Source: Candidatus Sodalis endolongispinus
GTDB taxonomy: Bacteria > Pseudomonadota > Gammaproteobacteria > Enterobacterales > Enterobacteriaceae
Length of the DNA stretch: 64,000 bases
NCBI RefSeq assembly: GCF_018777395.1
Contig: NZ_JAFJYC010000001.1
Location: 124,001 to 188,000, forward strand
Reading direction: 5' to 3'
Shown here: piece after piece, positions 55,940-64,000 of the stretch
Position numbering within the stretch: the first letter of the stretch is position 1
How the letters are laid out: every line of letters begins with the position of its first letter
The notes under the pieces: generated by a model
Database searches by the model: none
Seen by the model: the letters and a program-made list of their open reading frames with translations, nothing else
Told to the model about the DNA's origin: nothing
Translations under genes and position numbers: made by a program

Positions 55940-57040
55940 TTATTGCGCAACCGCTTTACCGGCGCGCACAAAACCGGGTTTAGTGACCTTAACCAGCATT
56001 TCACGGTTACGGATCAAGACTATCGCCTGCTGGCCGATACCGGCCGGCACCCGCGCCAGCGCAATGCTGACGCCCAGCATCGGCGAAAACGAGCCGCTGG
56101 TGATAATCCCTTGCTGCATGTTACCGGCAGCGTCGGTAACATGGACCGGCAGGCCGTTACGCAATACGCCTTTTTCAGTCATCACCAGTCCGACCAATTG
56201 CTCGCCGTCGCCGTCGGCGCGCTGGGCCTACAGCGCCTCGCGTCCGATGAAATCGCGCTCCTCCGGCTGCCAGGTGATGGTCCAACCCATATTGGCCGCG
56301 AGCGGAGAGATCCCCTCATCCATTTCCTGACCGTAAAGGTTCATCCCCGCTTCCAGCCGCAAGGTGTCGCGCGCGCCGAGGCCGCAGGGCTTCACGCCGG
56401 CCGCCAGCAGTTGCCGCCAGAAATCGGCAGCCTGGGTTGCCGGTAACGAAATCTCGTAGCCAGCCTCGCCAGTATAGCCGGTGGTGGCAATAAACAACTC
56501 GCCGGCCTGAACGCCAAAAAACGGTTTCATTCCGCTTACCGCCTGCCGTTGTTGCAGGCTAAATAGCGTTTGCGTCTTGCTTTGCGCCTGCGGCCCCTGC
56601 ACCGCGATCAGCGCCAGATCGTCGCGCACGGTCACCGTCACTTGATAAGGCTCGGCGTGGCGGGTGATCCACTCAACGTCTTTAGCACGGGTCGCGGAGT
56701 TGACAACCAGGCGGAATTCGAGTTCGGAAAGGAAATAGACGATAAGGTCGTCTATCACGCCGCCGGACGCGTTAAGCATGCCGGTGTAAAGCGCTTTGCC
56801 GGGCACCGTCAGCTTGGCGACATCGTTGGCCAGCAGATGGCGCAGAAAATCGCGGGTGCGCGGTCCGGCTAAATCGACAATAGTCATGTGCGACACATCA
56901 AACATGCCGGCATCGCGCCGCACCTGATGATGTTCATCCAGTTGGGAACCATAGTGGAGCGGCATCATCCAGCCGTGTAAATCCACCATTTTGGCGCCGC
57001 ACGCGAGGTGCTCTTCATACAGCGGGGTCTGCTGAGCCAT
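55940..57040 (-). pseudogene. gcvT: aminomethyltransferase GcvT with in-frame TAG
   Basis: From the ATG at 57040 ([20 protein letters not shown]) 270 codons run to a TAG at 56228-56230, then the same frame continues [20 protein letters not shown] to a stop at 55940. E. coli has a glutamate codon at this place (REAL-E). Total 366 codons. The C-terminal barrel domain is lost from the truncated product. First gene of gcvTHP. Confidence 0.93.
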
Positions 57041-57396
57041 CTTTTCTCTCTTTCTCAATGGGAAGACAGATAATTACCGAAGCGCGCAAACCCCTTGCCC
57101 TGGCGGGTAATGAGGGTGTACGCAAACGATACCTTCTGGGCAGAAGTTATCACCGAACGGCGGTGGAAACCATAACTTAAATTATCGGCCTGCCGGAAAG
57201 CCACGTGAAAATTAAGGAAATAAGAACGCTATTTTATGCTACCTATAAACGGATTACGGCGCACAATACGGGCGCCAAGGCGGAGTAATGGGAAGTTTAA
57301 TAACAAAAAACCCCGCCACTGCTTTGTTAATCCCGGCGGGGTTTGGTAATCGGATTAGAAAATGTAATCCAAATGGTGCGGTAAAATTAGAATAAT
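57041..57396. other. gcvT upstream region
   Basis: About 350 bp between ubiI end and gcvT start. It should contain the gcvTHP promoter; no glycine riboswitch aptamer pair is apparent. The terminator of the upstream operon lies at 57305-57344. Confidence 0.5.
57305..57344 (-). terminator. rho-independent terminator after ubiI
   Basis: AAACCCCGCC (57308-57317) pairs with GGCGGGGTTT (57335-57344); on the minus strand the stem is followed by T6. It would end the pepP-ubiH-ubiI transcript. Confidence 0.9.
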
Positions 57397-58617
57397 TCAG
57401 TCGAAGGACGCGTCCGCCAACCAGGAGGGTAAATCATGCAATCCAATCGCCTGTTGAATGAAGCGCGGTTTTACGCCGGGGAGCGTATCCGCCAGCCGCA
57501 ACCCCGCATCGCGCACCCATTTTTTTAGCGGATGCTGGCCGGAGAAGAGCTCGCTAAACCCCTGCATACCCGCCAACATCAATGCGGCGCTGTGTTTGCG
57601 GCTGCGCTCGTAGCGTCGCAAGTACGGGTAATGGCCGATATCCTCCTTGCCGGCTTTTCGCAGCCGCCGCACCTCTCCCAACAGCACCGCGACGTCCATG
57701 AACCCCAGATTCACGCCCTGCCCCGCCAGCGGATGGACGGTATGGGCGGCATCCCCTACCAGCACCAGACGATGGGCGGCGAAATTACGCGCATAACGGC
57801 CGGTAAGCGGGAAGGTTTGCCGCTCCCCCTGCAACTCGCATAAGCCCAGAGCAAGACTGAAGTTTGTCGCCAACGCGACGTTGAATGCCTCCGCCGGCGC
57901 CGTCAGGCGTTCACGCGCCTCCGCCGGCGGCAGCGACCAGACGATGGAGCTTAAATGAGGATCGCTTAGGGGTAAAAACGCCAGAATACCGTCACCGTGA
58001 AACGTCTGACGGGCAATATTGCCATGCGGCCGCGCGGTGCGAACGGTGGCCACCAGCGCATGGTGCTGATAGTCCCAAAAGGTCAGCGGGATATCGGCCT
58101 GGGCGCGCAGCCAGGAGTGGGCGCCATCCGCTGCCACCACCATCCGGGCGGTCAGCATCCGATCGTCGTCAAGGGTGATAAATGCTTCGTTTTCTCCCCA
58201 GGCCACCTGGCGCAGCGAGGCGGGCGTTATCAGCGTCACCTCCGCTAATTCACCTGCACGTCGCCATTGCGCCTGTTGAATGACCGGATTCTCAATGATA
58301 TGTCCCAGCTCTGGATACCCCAGCTCGGCGCCATCGAAGGCGATACGGCCAAAACTGTCCCGCTCCCAGACTTCCATGCCGCGGTAAGGGTTGGCCCGCT
58401 CCGCGGTGATGGCGTCCCAGACCTGCACATGTTGCAATAGCCGCCGGCTGGCGGCGTTAATGGCAGAAACCCGCAGCGCCGGCCGGTCGGCAGGTGGGAT
58501 CGCCTCCGGCGCCTGACGCTCAATGACCGCCACGCGCAGTCCGCTCCCCTGCAGGCCACAGGCCAGCGCCAGACCGACCATGCCGCCGCCGTTAATGACT
58601 ATATCGAATGCTTGCAT
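57397..58617 (-). CDS. ubiI: ubiquinone C5-hydroxylase UbiI (VisC)
   Basis: 406 aa (E. coli 400). FAD-binding start FDIVINGGGMVGLALACGLQ; DG motif VVAADGAHSWLRAQADI; GD motif LVLVGDAAHTVHPLAGQGVNLG. Hydroxylates C5 in aerobic ubiquinone synthesis. Last gene of the pepP-ubiH-ubiI run. The frame is intact. Confidence 0.96.
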   Translation of the reverse strand: MQAFDIVINGGGMVGLALACGLQGSGLRVAVIERQAPEAIPPADRPALRVSAINAASRRLLQHVQVWDAITAERANPYRGMEVWERDSFGRIAFDGAELGYPELGHIIENPVIQQAQWRRAGELAEVTLITPASLRQVAWGENEAFITLDDDRMLTARMVVAADGAHSWLRAQADIPLTFWDYQHHALVATVRTARPHGNIARQTFHGDGILAFLPLSDPHLSSIVWSLPPAEARERLTAPAEAFNVALATNFSLALGLCELQGERQTFPLTGRYARNFAAHRLVLVGDAAHTVHPLAGQGVNLGFMDVAVLLGEVRRLRKAGKEDIGHYPYLRRYERSRKHSAALMLAGMQGFSELFSGQHPLKKWVRDAGLRLADTLPGVKPRFIQQAIGLHDLPSWLADASFD

Positions 58618-58648
58618 AGCGTATCAGATCCTTGCGTGCGGGACAGGG

Positions 58649-59827
58649 TCATCGGGCCACCCAGCCCAGCGTTTTACGCGCCAGCGCATCGCGCAGCGAC
58701 GGAATATGAGCCATGGCCAGCAGCCCCAGATTACGGCCGACCACTAACGGCAAATGACGGTTGGCGAACAGATGGATCAACCCGTCGGTGATGCCGACGG
58801 TACCCGCCTGATCTGGCTGACGACGCCGCTGGTAGCGCGACAGCACGGCATAGTCGCCGATATCTTCCCCCTGGGCCACCGCCTGCGCCAGCGTTTCCGC
58901 CAGCGTCATCACATCGCGCAGGCCGAGGTTGAATCCCTGGCCGGCGATGGGATGCAAGGTCTGCGCGGCATTGCCCACCAGCGCCAGGCGGTGGGCAATA
59001 TGCCGCTGCGCCGTGCGTAAGCGCAGCGGATAACACTGGCGTGCGCCGGCGGCGGTAATGCGTCCCAGCCGCCAGCCGAACGCCCGCTGCAACGCCTGGC
59101 AAAACTGCCCGTCATCCCAGCCGGCAATCTCATGCCGAAGCGCCGCCGGCAAGCACCAGACCAGAGAACTGCGCCCGCCGGACATGGGCAACAATGCCAA
59201 GGGTCCCCGGGCGGTGAACCGCTCGAAGGCGCCGCCGCCGTGGGGTACGGCGGTGGTGATATTGGCGATAACCGCAATTTGCTGATAATCGCGCTGCCGC
59301 CATTGGATGCCGCACTGCGACGCCAGCGGCGAGCGCGAACCGTCCGCCGCCACCGCCAGCTGTGCGTTAAGCGCCACGCCATTATCCAGGGTGATGATCG
59401 TCTCCTCGCGCTCGCGCCTGAGGCGCGTGAGCGTCGCCGGGCAATGCAGCCGCACGCCGGGCGCCTCGCGCAGCAGCTCGAACAGCCGTTTACCGGCCGC
59501 ATGCAACTCCACAACATAGCCCAGCGCCGGCAGCCGATAGTCCTCGGCCGCGATCTGGACTTTCCCCAGATGCCCTTTGTCGCTCACCTCAACCCGGGTA
59601 ATGGCAGTGGCGCAGGACGCCAGCGCTGGCCAGACGCCGATGGCGGTCAGCTCGCGGCAGGTCCCCTGCGTCAAGGCAATGGCGCGGGCGTCAAACCCCT
59701 GATGATCGCGGCTTTCCGGCGTCTGCGCCTCCACCAGATCGATTTGCAGGCTACCGCGACTAAGATGCGAAAGCGCCAGTGCCAGCGTCGCGCCGGCCAT
59801 GCCGCCGCCGATAATGGTGACGGTCAT
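58649..59827 (-). CDS. ubiH: 2-octaprenyl-6-methoxyphenol hydroxylase UbiH
   Basis: 392 aa, the E. coli length. VTIIGGGMAGATLALALSHL (FAD-binding), VAADGSRSPLASQCGI and LALVGNAAQTLHPIAGQGFN. Works in the same pathway as UbiI, at C1. It overlaps pepP by 4 nt (ATGA). The frame is intact. Confidence 0.96.
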   Translation of the reverse strand: MTVTIIGGGMAGATLALALSHLSRGSLQIDLVEAQTPESRDHQGFDARAIALTQGTCRELTAIGVWPALASCATAITRVEVSDKGHLGKVQIAAEDYRLPALGYVVELHAAGKRLFELLREAPGVRLHCPATLTRLRREREETIITLDNGVALNAQLAVAADGSRSPLASQCGIQWRQRDYQQIAVIANITTAVPHGGGAFERFTARGPLALLPMSGGRSSLVWCLPAALRHEIAGWDDGQFCQALQRAFGWRLGRITAAGARQCYPLRLRTAQRHIAHRLALVGNAAQTLHPIAGQGFNLGLRDVMTLAETLAQAVAQGEDIGDYAVLSRYQRRRQPDQAGTVGITDGLIHLFANRHLPLVVGRNLGLLAMAHIPSLRDALARKTLGWVAR

Positions 59828-61143
59828 CCTTGGCGCGCCGCCGCCATGAGGGTTTCAATCGCCTCAGCCTCCTTGACCACCGAGGCGGTGAGATTTTCGT
59901 TACCAGAGGCGGTAATAACGATATTATCCTCAATGCGGATACCGATACCGCGGTAAGGGGCGGGCACATCGGCGTCGCTGGCGATATAGATGCCCGGTTC
60001 GATGGTCAACACCATACCCAGCTCCAGAACCCGGCTCCGCTCCGAGGAGCCATAATCACCGACATCGTGAACATTCAGCCCCAGCCAATGGCTTAGGCCA
60101 TGCATAAAAAACTGCCGATGCGCCTGTGCGGCAATCAACGTCTCCACCTCCCCTTTCATCACGCCAAGCTTCACCAGACCGGCGACCATGATGCGCACCG
60201 CTTCCTCGCTCACATCCTGAATACTGCGCCCCGGACCGTAAAGCTCAAGCGCGCGGTTAAGCATCGCCAGGACGAGATCATAGGCAGCGCGCTGTTCCGG
60301 CGAGAAACGGCCATTGACCGGGAAGGTGCGGGTGATATCGCCGGCGTAGCCCTGGTATTCGCAGCCGGCATCGATCAACACCAAATCACCGCTTTGCATG
60401 CGGGAGGCGTTTTCCGTGTAGTGCAAAATGCAACCGTTTTCACCGCTGCCGACAATCGTGCTGTAGGAGGGAAAACGCGCGCCCTGACGGTTGAATTCAT
60501 GCTGTATTTCGCCTTCCAGCTGATATTCGTACAGGCCGGGCCGGCATTGCTGCATGGCGCGGGTATGCGCCAGAGCGGTGATTTCACAGGCGCGGCGCAT
60601 CACCGCCAGCTCTTCCTCGGATTTAATAAGCCGCATCTCGTGCACCCAAGGCCGCCAGTCGACCAGCGTGGCCGGCGCCTGCCACTGCTGACGCGCGCCG
60701 CGCCGCAGTTTATCCAGCGCGCTAAACAGCATCTTGTCGGCGAATTCATATTCACCCTGGGCGTGATAAACCACGTCCAGACCGTTGAGCAGCAGATGCA
60801 ATTGACTGCCGATGTCGTCCCACGGCAACGCCCGGGAAACCCCCAGGCGCTCCGGCGCCGCCTCCTGACCCAAACGGCGGCCGGTCCAGATTTCAGCGGT
60901 TTTATCCCGCACCCGGTTAAATAAGACGCCGTGATGGTGGCTTTCATCGCTTTTGACCAATATCAGCAGCGCCTGTGGCTCGTTAAAACCGGTGAAATAC
61001 CAGAAATCACTGTTTTGGCGATAGGGATAGTCACTGTCGGCGCTGCGCGTCGCCTCGGGGGCGGCAAAAATCAACGCGGCGCTTCCCGGCGCCATTTTCG
61101 CCAGCAACCCCTGACGACGGCGGGTATATTCTTGTGGAGTCAT
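59824..61143 (-). CDS. pepP: Xaa-Pro aminopeptidase PepP
   Basis: 439 aa from the ATG at 61143 (MTPQEYTRRRQGLLAKM); E. coli 441. Pita-bread metal ligands: D in LIDAGCEYQGYAGDITRTFP (two Asp), H in GLSHWLGLNVHDVG, E in TIEPGIYIA and E in GIRIEDNIV. Cuts N-terminal residues before proline. A longer in-frame start is rejected. The frame is intact. Confidence 0.96.
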   Translation of the reverse strand: MTPQEYTRRRQGLLAKMAPGSAALIFAAPEATRSADSDYPYRQNSDFWYFTGFNEPQALLILVKSDESHHHGVLFNRVRDKTAEIWTGRRLGQEAAPERLGVSRALPWDDIGSQLHLLLNGLDVVYHAQGEYEFADKMLFSALDKLRRGARQQWQAPATLVDWRPWVHEMRLIKSEEELAVMRRACEITALAHTRAMQQCRPGLYEYQLEGEIQHEFNRQGARFPSYSTIVGSGENGCILHYTENASRMQSGDLVLIDAGCEYQGYAGDITRTFPVNGRFSPEQRAAYDLVLAMLNRALELYGPGRSIQDVSEEAVRIMVAGLVKLGVMKGEVETLIAAQAHRQFFMHGLSHWLGLNVHDVGDYGSSERSRVLELGMVLTIEPGIYIASDADVPAPYRGIGIRIEDNIVITASGNENLTASVVKEAEAIETLMAAARQG

Positions 61144-61218
61144 CGCTCCCTCCAGCCTAATTGAAATGCTCGGCTCGCAAGCCGCGGCCAAAACACCGGT
61201 TCAGATCCGGCGTTGTCG

Positions 61219-61806
61219 TCAATGTAATACCGGAGCGGCCGGCGCAGGCGCCGCGTCGTCATCCGGGCGGGTAAAGTCATTATGGCAAAGGATAGCGGCC
61301 ATACGGACATACTCAATCACTTCCTCCAGCGATTGCGCCAATGCCTCGCGGTCTTCGTCCTCGTCATATCCTAATTGACCGATATTGCGCAGATCGTCAA
61401 TCGCCTCGCGCACATCGCCCTGTACCTGGTCCAGTTGCGGCTGCACCACGCCCAGTCCCAGCAGAAAATGGTTCACCCAGCCGGCTAGCGCATCCACGCG
61501 CGCAAAGAGCGACGCGCCGTCGTCGTCGTCCACCGGCAGCAGCAGTTGAAATTGGAACGATGCGTCCGCCAACGCGGAGGCGGTGGCCTGGTGCAGCTCG
61601 CGCAGCGGCCCGGCCAGCGTTTGGGTAAACGCCAGTCCGTCGTTGGTCAATTCATGTACCAGAACCTGCCAACCGTCGTTTTGCTTACCGCCGCAGAGTA
61701 TCCCGCTAAGCAAGCCATGCATTTCCGCCGCGGTTAATGCTACTGCCTGTGCGGCCAACAGCCGGTTCAAATTTTCGTAATCGGGGAAGGTATTTTGTTT
61801 AGACAT
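61219..61806 (-). CDS. ygfB: UPF0149 family protein YgfB
   Basis: 195 aa (E. coli 192). Helical, acidic. [19 protein letters not shown] and [20 protein letters not shown] are typical of the family; conserved upstream of pepP. In Pseudomonas YgfB influences ampDh3; the role here is unknown. The frame is intact. Confidence 0.93.
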   Translation of the reverse strand: MSKQNTFPDYENLNRLLAAQAVALTAAEMHGLLSGILCGGKQNDGWQVLVHELTNDGLAFTQTLAGPLRELHQATASALADASFQFQLLLPVDDDDGASLFARVDALAGWVNHFLLGLGVVQPQLDQVQGDVREAIDDLRNIGQLGYDEDEDREALAQSLEEVIEYVRMAAILCHNDFTRPDDDAAPAPAAPVLH

Positions 61807-61986
61807 GCGCTTTCATCAATGTTGGCGGGATAAGTTCGTGTTATGCTACCACCAAGGTCCGTCGCTATACCAGAAAGGGCTTGTAACTTCTGTTTTAGAT
61901 AGATTATAGTTGCGCCCCTTCGCGCCTCGTCGGCATTCATCGGCACAGGCGGGGGTTGGCGCGGTAACAAAGGCAGGAAGGTGGGT

Positions 61987-62316
61987 ATGTCCGCACAACC
62001 GGTAGATATTCAAATTTTTGGCCGTACATTACGGGTCAATTGCCCCCCTGAACAACAAGAAGCGTTGAATCAGGCGGCGGAAGATCTTAATCAGCGGTTG
62101 CAAGATCTGAAAGTTCGAACTAGAGTCACCAATACGGAACAACTTGTTTTCATCGCCGCCCTGAACGTCTGTCACGAATTGGCGCAGGAAAGGTTGAAAA
62201 CCCGGGATTATGCAGCCAACATGGAACAACGTATCCGCCTGCTGCAACAAACGATTGAGCAGGCGCTGGTTGAACAGGGCCGCATAACGGAACGTCCTGG
62301 AAACCAGTTCGAATGA
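61987..62316 (+). CDS. zapA: cell division protein ZapA
   Basis: 109 aa from the ATG at 61987 ([20 protein letters not shown]), the E. coli length. The globular head is followed by a C-terminal coiled coil ([20 protein letters not shown]). Binds and bundles FtsZ. Divergent from ygfB, upstream of the 6S RNA gene as in E. coli. The frame is intact. Confidence 0.97.
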   Translation: MSAQPVDIQIFGRTLRVNCPPEQQEALNQAAEDLNQRLQDLKVRTRVTNTEQLVFIAALNVCHELAQERLKTRDYAANMEQRIRLLQQTIEQALVEQGRITERPGNQFE

Positions 62317-62365
62317 CGACATACGCGCCGCGGGGCCGATACCGAAACCGCGGGCGGAAAACCAA

Positions 62366-62548
62366 ATTTCTCTGAGGTGTTCGCCAGCGGGTCAGTCCCC
62401 TGAGCCGATATTTCATATCACAAGAATGTGGCGATTCCTGACCGGTGCGCATGCTCGGCTTGTCCGAGAAGCCTTAAGGTCTCGACGCTGCGTTCACCTT
62501 GAACCAAGGGTTCAAGGGTTACAGCCTGCGGCGGCATCTCGGAGATCC
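62366..62548 (+). ncRNA. ssrS: 6S RNA
   Basis: 183 nt, the E. coli length. The 5' part ATTTCTCTGAGGTGTTCGC and the 3' part GCGGCATCTCGGAGAT can pair as the closing stem; TGAGCCGATATTTCATA and CACCTTGAACCAAGGGTTCA are shared with E. coli. It binds sigma70 RNA polymerase in stationary phase. It lies 20 nt before the fau start. Confidence 0.97.
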
Positions 62549-62568
62549 CCTTTAAGCACAGTTCCCCT

Positions 62569-63156
62569 ATGACTTCGTCAATGGAAAAATCACTGCTGCG
62601 GCAGTCGTTGCGCAATCATATCCGCTTACGGCGCCGTGCATTGTCGCCGCAGCAGCAAACGGCTGCCGCCCAGCGCGTCGTCAGCCACGTCATGAATCAC
62701 CCCCGCATCCACAGCGCCCGCACCCTGGCCGTCTTCCTGTCGTTTGACGGCGAGCTGGATACCCGGCCGCTGATTGACGCGCTGTGGGCCGCCGGCAAGC
62801 AGGTGTATCTGCCGGTGCTGCATCCCTTCACCCCCGGCCATTTGCTGTTTATGCGTTATACCGCCGCCACGCCGCTGGTGTTGAACCGGTTACGGATACG
62901 GAACCTCAGCTGGACATCACCACCTTACTGCCGCTCGCCGGCCTGGATATACTGTTTACGCCGCTGGTGGCGTTTGATATCCAGGGACAGCGCCTCGGCA
63001 GGGGCGGCGGCTTCTATGACCGCATGCTGCAACACTGGCGGCCAGCAGGTGGCGGAGCCGCTGCCGGTGGAACAGTGTGATATCGGCCTTCCGGAAATTA
63101 TCACCCCCTCCCGCCACTGGCGCTGGCATGACGCCGGGGTGAAAAAAAACGGCTGA
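62569..63156 (+). pseudogene. fau: 5-formyltetrahydrofolate cyclo-ligase (YgfA/Fau), two compensating frameshifts
   Basis: N-terminal part RQSLRNHIRLRRRALSPQQQ and AVFLSFDGELDTRPLIDALW is in the first frame. Near 62900 one base is lost: the true middle (EPQLDITTLLPLAGLDILFT, PLVAFDIQGQRLGRGGGFYD) is in a second frame. Near 63035 the first frame resumes with LPVEQCDIGLPEIITP. Because the two shifts cancel, a 195-aa frame stays open, but about 45 residues including the G-R-G-G-G-F-Y-D site are scrambled. Probably inactive. Confidence 0.9.
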
Positions 63157-63166
63157 CGCCGTTTTT
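63142..63166. terminator. bidirectional terminator between fau and serA
   Basis: AAAAACGGC (63145-63153) pairs with GCCGTTTTT (63158-63166), with further As on the left, so both strands give a T-run. It serves the convergent fau and serA transcripts. Confidence 0.85.
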
Positions 63167-63442
63167 GCCCTTTGTTAGCCAAACCGGAATGGCGTTTCCC
63201 AGAACGGGATGGCGCAAAACCCCGCGTTACGCCCGCCGCGAGAGCGCGGTCGAAGAGAGACCATGGAGACATGGCGCCGGGCTAACCTTACCCCCGCCCG
63301 CGAGAGTGGACGCCATTAGATTGGCCGGGCTGACCTTACGTCACTCCCACCGCCATCGATGACCGCCATTGCAGGTGCCGGGTTTTTTTATTATCGCCTG
63401 CAGCGATGATAGCTATCGCGCGCCGAGCATGGCTTTAAGCCA

Positions 63443-64000
63443 TTAGTAAAGCAAGCGGGCGCGAACGGTGCCCGGAATCGCTTTCATCAATTGCAGCGCG
63501 GTGTCTTCCGCCGCGGTTTCTACATCAATGACCACATAACTGATTTCCGGCGTCGTTTGCAGATACTGTGCGGCGATATTGATCCCCTGCTCGGCAAAAA
63601 TCTGGTTAATACGGGTTAACACGCCGGAACGGTTTTCATGGATATGCAACAAACGGCTGACGCGCTCGCCGTGCTCCGGCAGCGACACCTCGGGGAAATT
63701 CACCGCCGACAGGGTAGAACCGTTATCGGAATATTTGACCAGTTTGCCGGCCACTTCAATGCCGATATTTTCCTGGGCTTCCTGAGTAGATCCGCCAATA
63801 TGCGGCGTCAATATAACGTTATCGAATTCACACAGCGGTGAGGTGAATGGATCGCTGTTGGTGGCCGGATCCTGCGGGAAAACGTCTATCGCCGCCCCGG
63901 CCAGATGTTTGCTGGCCATCGCCGCGCACAGCGCAGGAATATCCACAACGGTGCCGCGTGAGGCGTTGATTAATAACGCACCGGGTTTCATTTGGGCGAG
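63443..64000 (-). CDS. serA: D-3-phosphoglycerate dehydrogenase, C-terminal part (runs off window)
   Basis: Partial; the 5' end lies beyond 64000. The visible 186 codons include the end of the catalytic domain (LLINASRGTVVDIPALC, HLAGAAIDVFPQDPA, LTPHIGGSTQEAQENIG with the catalytic His) and the serine-binding ACT domain (HIHENRSGVLTRINQIFAEQ, ending IPGTVRARLLY). First enzyme of serine synthesis. Open to the window edge. Relevant because broken gcvP/gcvT would remove the glycine cleavage route. Confidence 0.97.
   Translation of the reverse strand, partial: LAQMKPGALLINASRGTVVDIPALCAAMASKHLAGAAIDVFPQDPATNSDPFTSPLCEFDNVILTPHIGGSTQEAQENIGIEVAGKLVKYSDNGSTLSAVNFPEVSLPEHGERVSRLLHIHENRSGVLTRINQIFAEQGINIAAQYLQTTPEISYVVIDVETAAEDTALQLMKAIPGTVRARLLY

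Noticed and set aside
57041..57300. Glycine riboswitch before gcvT
   Set aside because: No tandem aptamer pattern seen, and enterobacterial gcvTHP normally lacks one.

Overview
The window looks like the chromosome of an enterobacterial insect symbiont close to Sodalis (Sodalis glossinidius-like). Gene order from the leuZ-cysT-glyW tRNAs through pgsA, uvrC and uvrY, and again from lysS-prfB-recJ-dsbC-xerD-fldB through sdhE, ygfZ, the gcv genes, ubiI/ubiH/pepP, zapA, 6S RNA, fau and serA, follows the E. coli order. Unlike in a free-living relative, many genes carry single frameshifts, nonsense codons or truncations, as expected in a recently host-restricted genome. The species call is inferred from gene content and decay pattern; no database was searched.

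Region 1 (1 to about 26,750) is the right-hand part of a P2-like prophage, from the end of its early region to ogr, ending at the 3' end of tRNA-Leu (leuZ), the presumed attachment site. A cargo segment (about 700-3,570) lies where P2 carries old and tin, between the early region and the cos-portal side. It holds an HTH regulator, a broken Rpn-type nuclease, and a tightly overlapping three-gene set: a helical repeat-like protein, an unknown 107-aa protein and a HEPN-like protein. Then come portal (Q) and terminase (P), both leftward, followed rightward by O-N-M-L-X, a lysis module interrupted by an AT-rich DUF3472/chitin-binding-type cargo gene, R-S, V-W-J-I-H-G, a Dam methylase, FI-FII-E-E'-T-U-D and ogr. 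Three TGT-N12-ACA boxes of the Ogr type sit before P/O, V and FI. P, N, M and I are broken, the E/E' frameshift site is altered and Ogr has lost a zinc-ligand cysteine, so this prophage is almost certainly defective.

Region 2 (26,750-37,700): leuZ and cysT are separated from glyW by a 62-bp tandem-repeat array and a terminator. Then pgsA-uvrC-uvrY (leftward), yecF, a GlpM-family membrane protein, a small lipoprotein, an amber-interrupted AraC regulator, about 2 kb of sparse AT-rich DNA containing a GhoT/OrtT-like toxin gene, an IS2-like element with a stop in its transposase, a DUF333 remnant and tRNA-Gly(CCC).

Region 3 (37,700-42,000): a leftward amino-acid ABC uptake cluster (frameshifted binding protein, two permeases) with an M20 amidohydrolase; no ATPase gene is present.

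Region 4 (42,000-64,000): housekeeping genes. lysS, prfB (with its programmed frameshift), recJ, xerD, fldB, sdhE, ygfZ, trhA, gcvH, ubiI, ubiH, pepP, ygfB, zapA, ssrS and serA (partial) look intact. dsbC, cptA, an HD hydrolase, gcvP, gcvT and fau are broken. A 75-bp tandem-repeat array lies between the truncated HD gene and gcvP.
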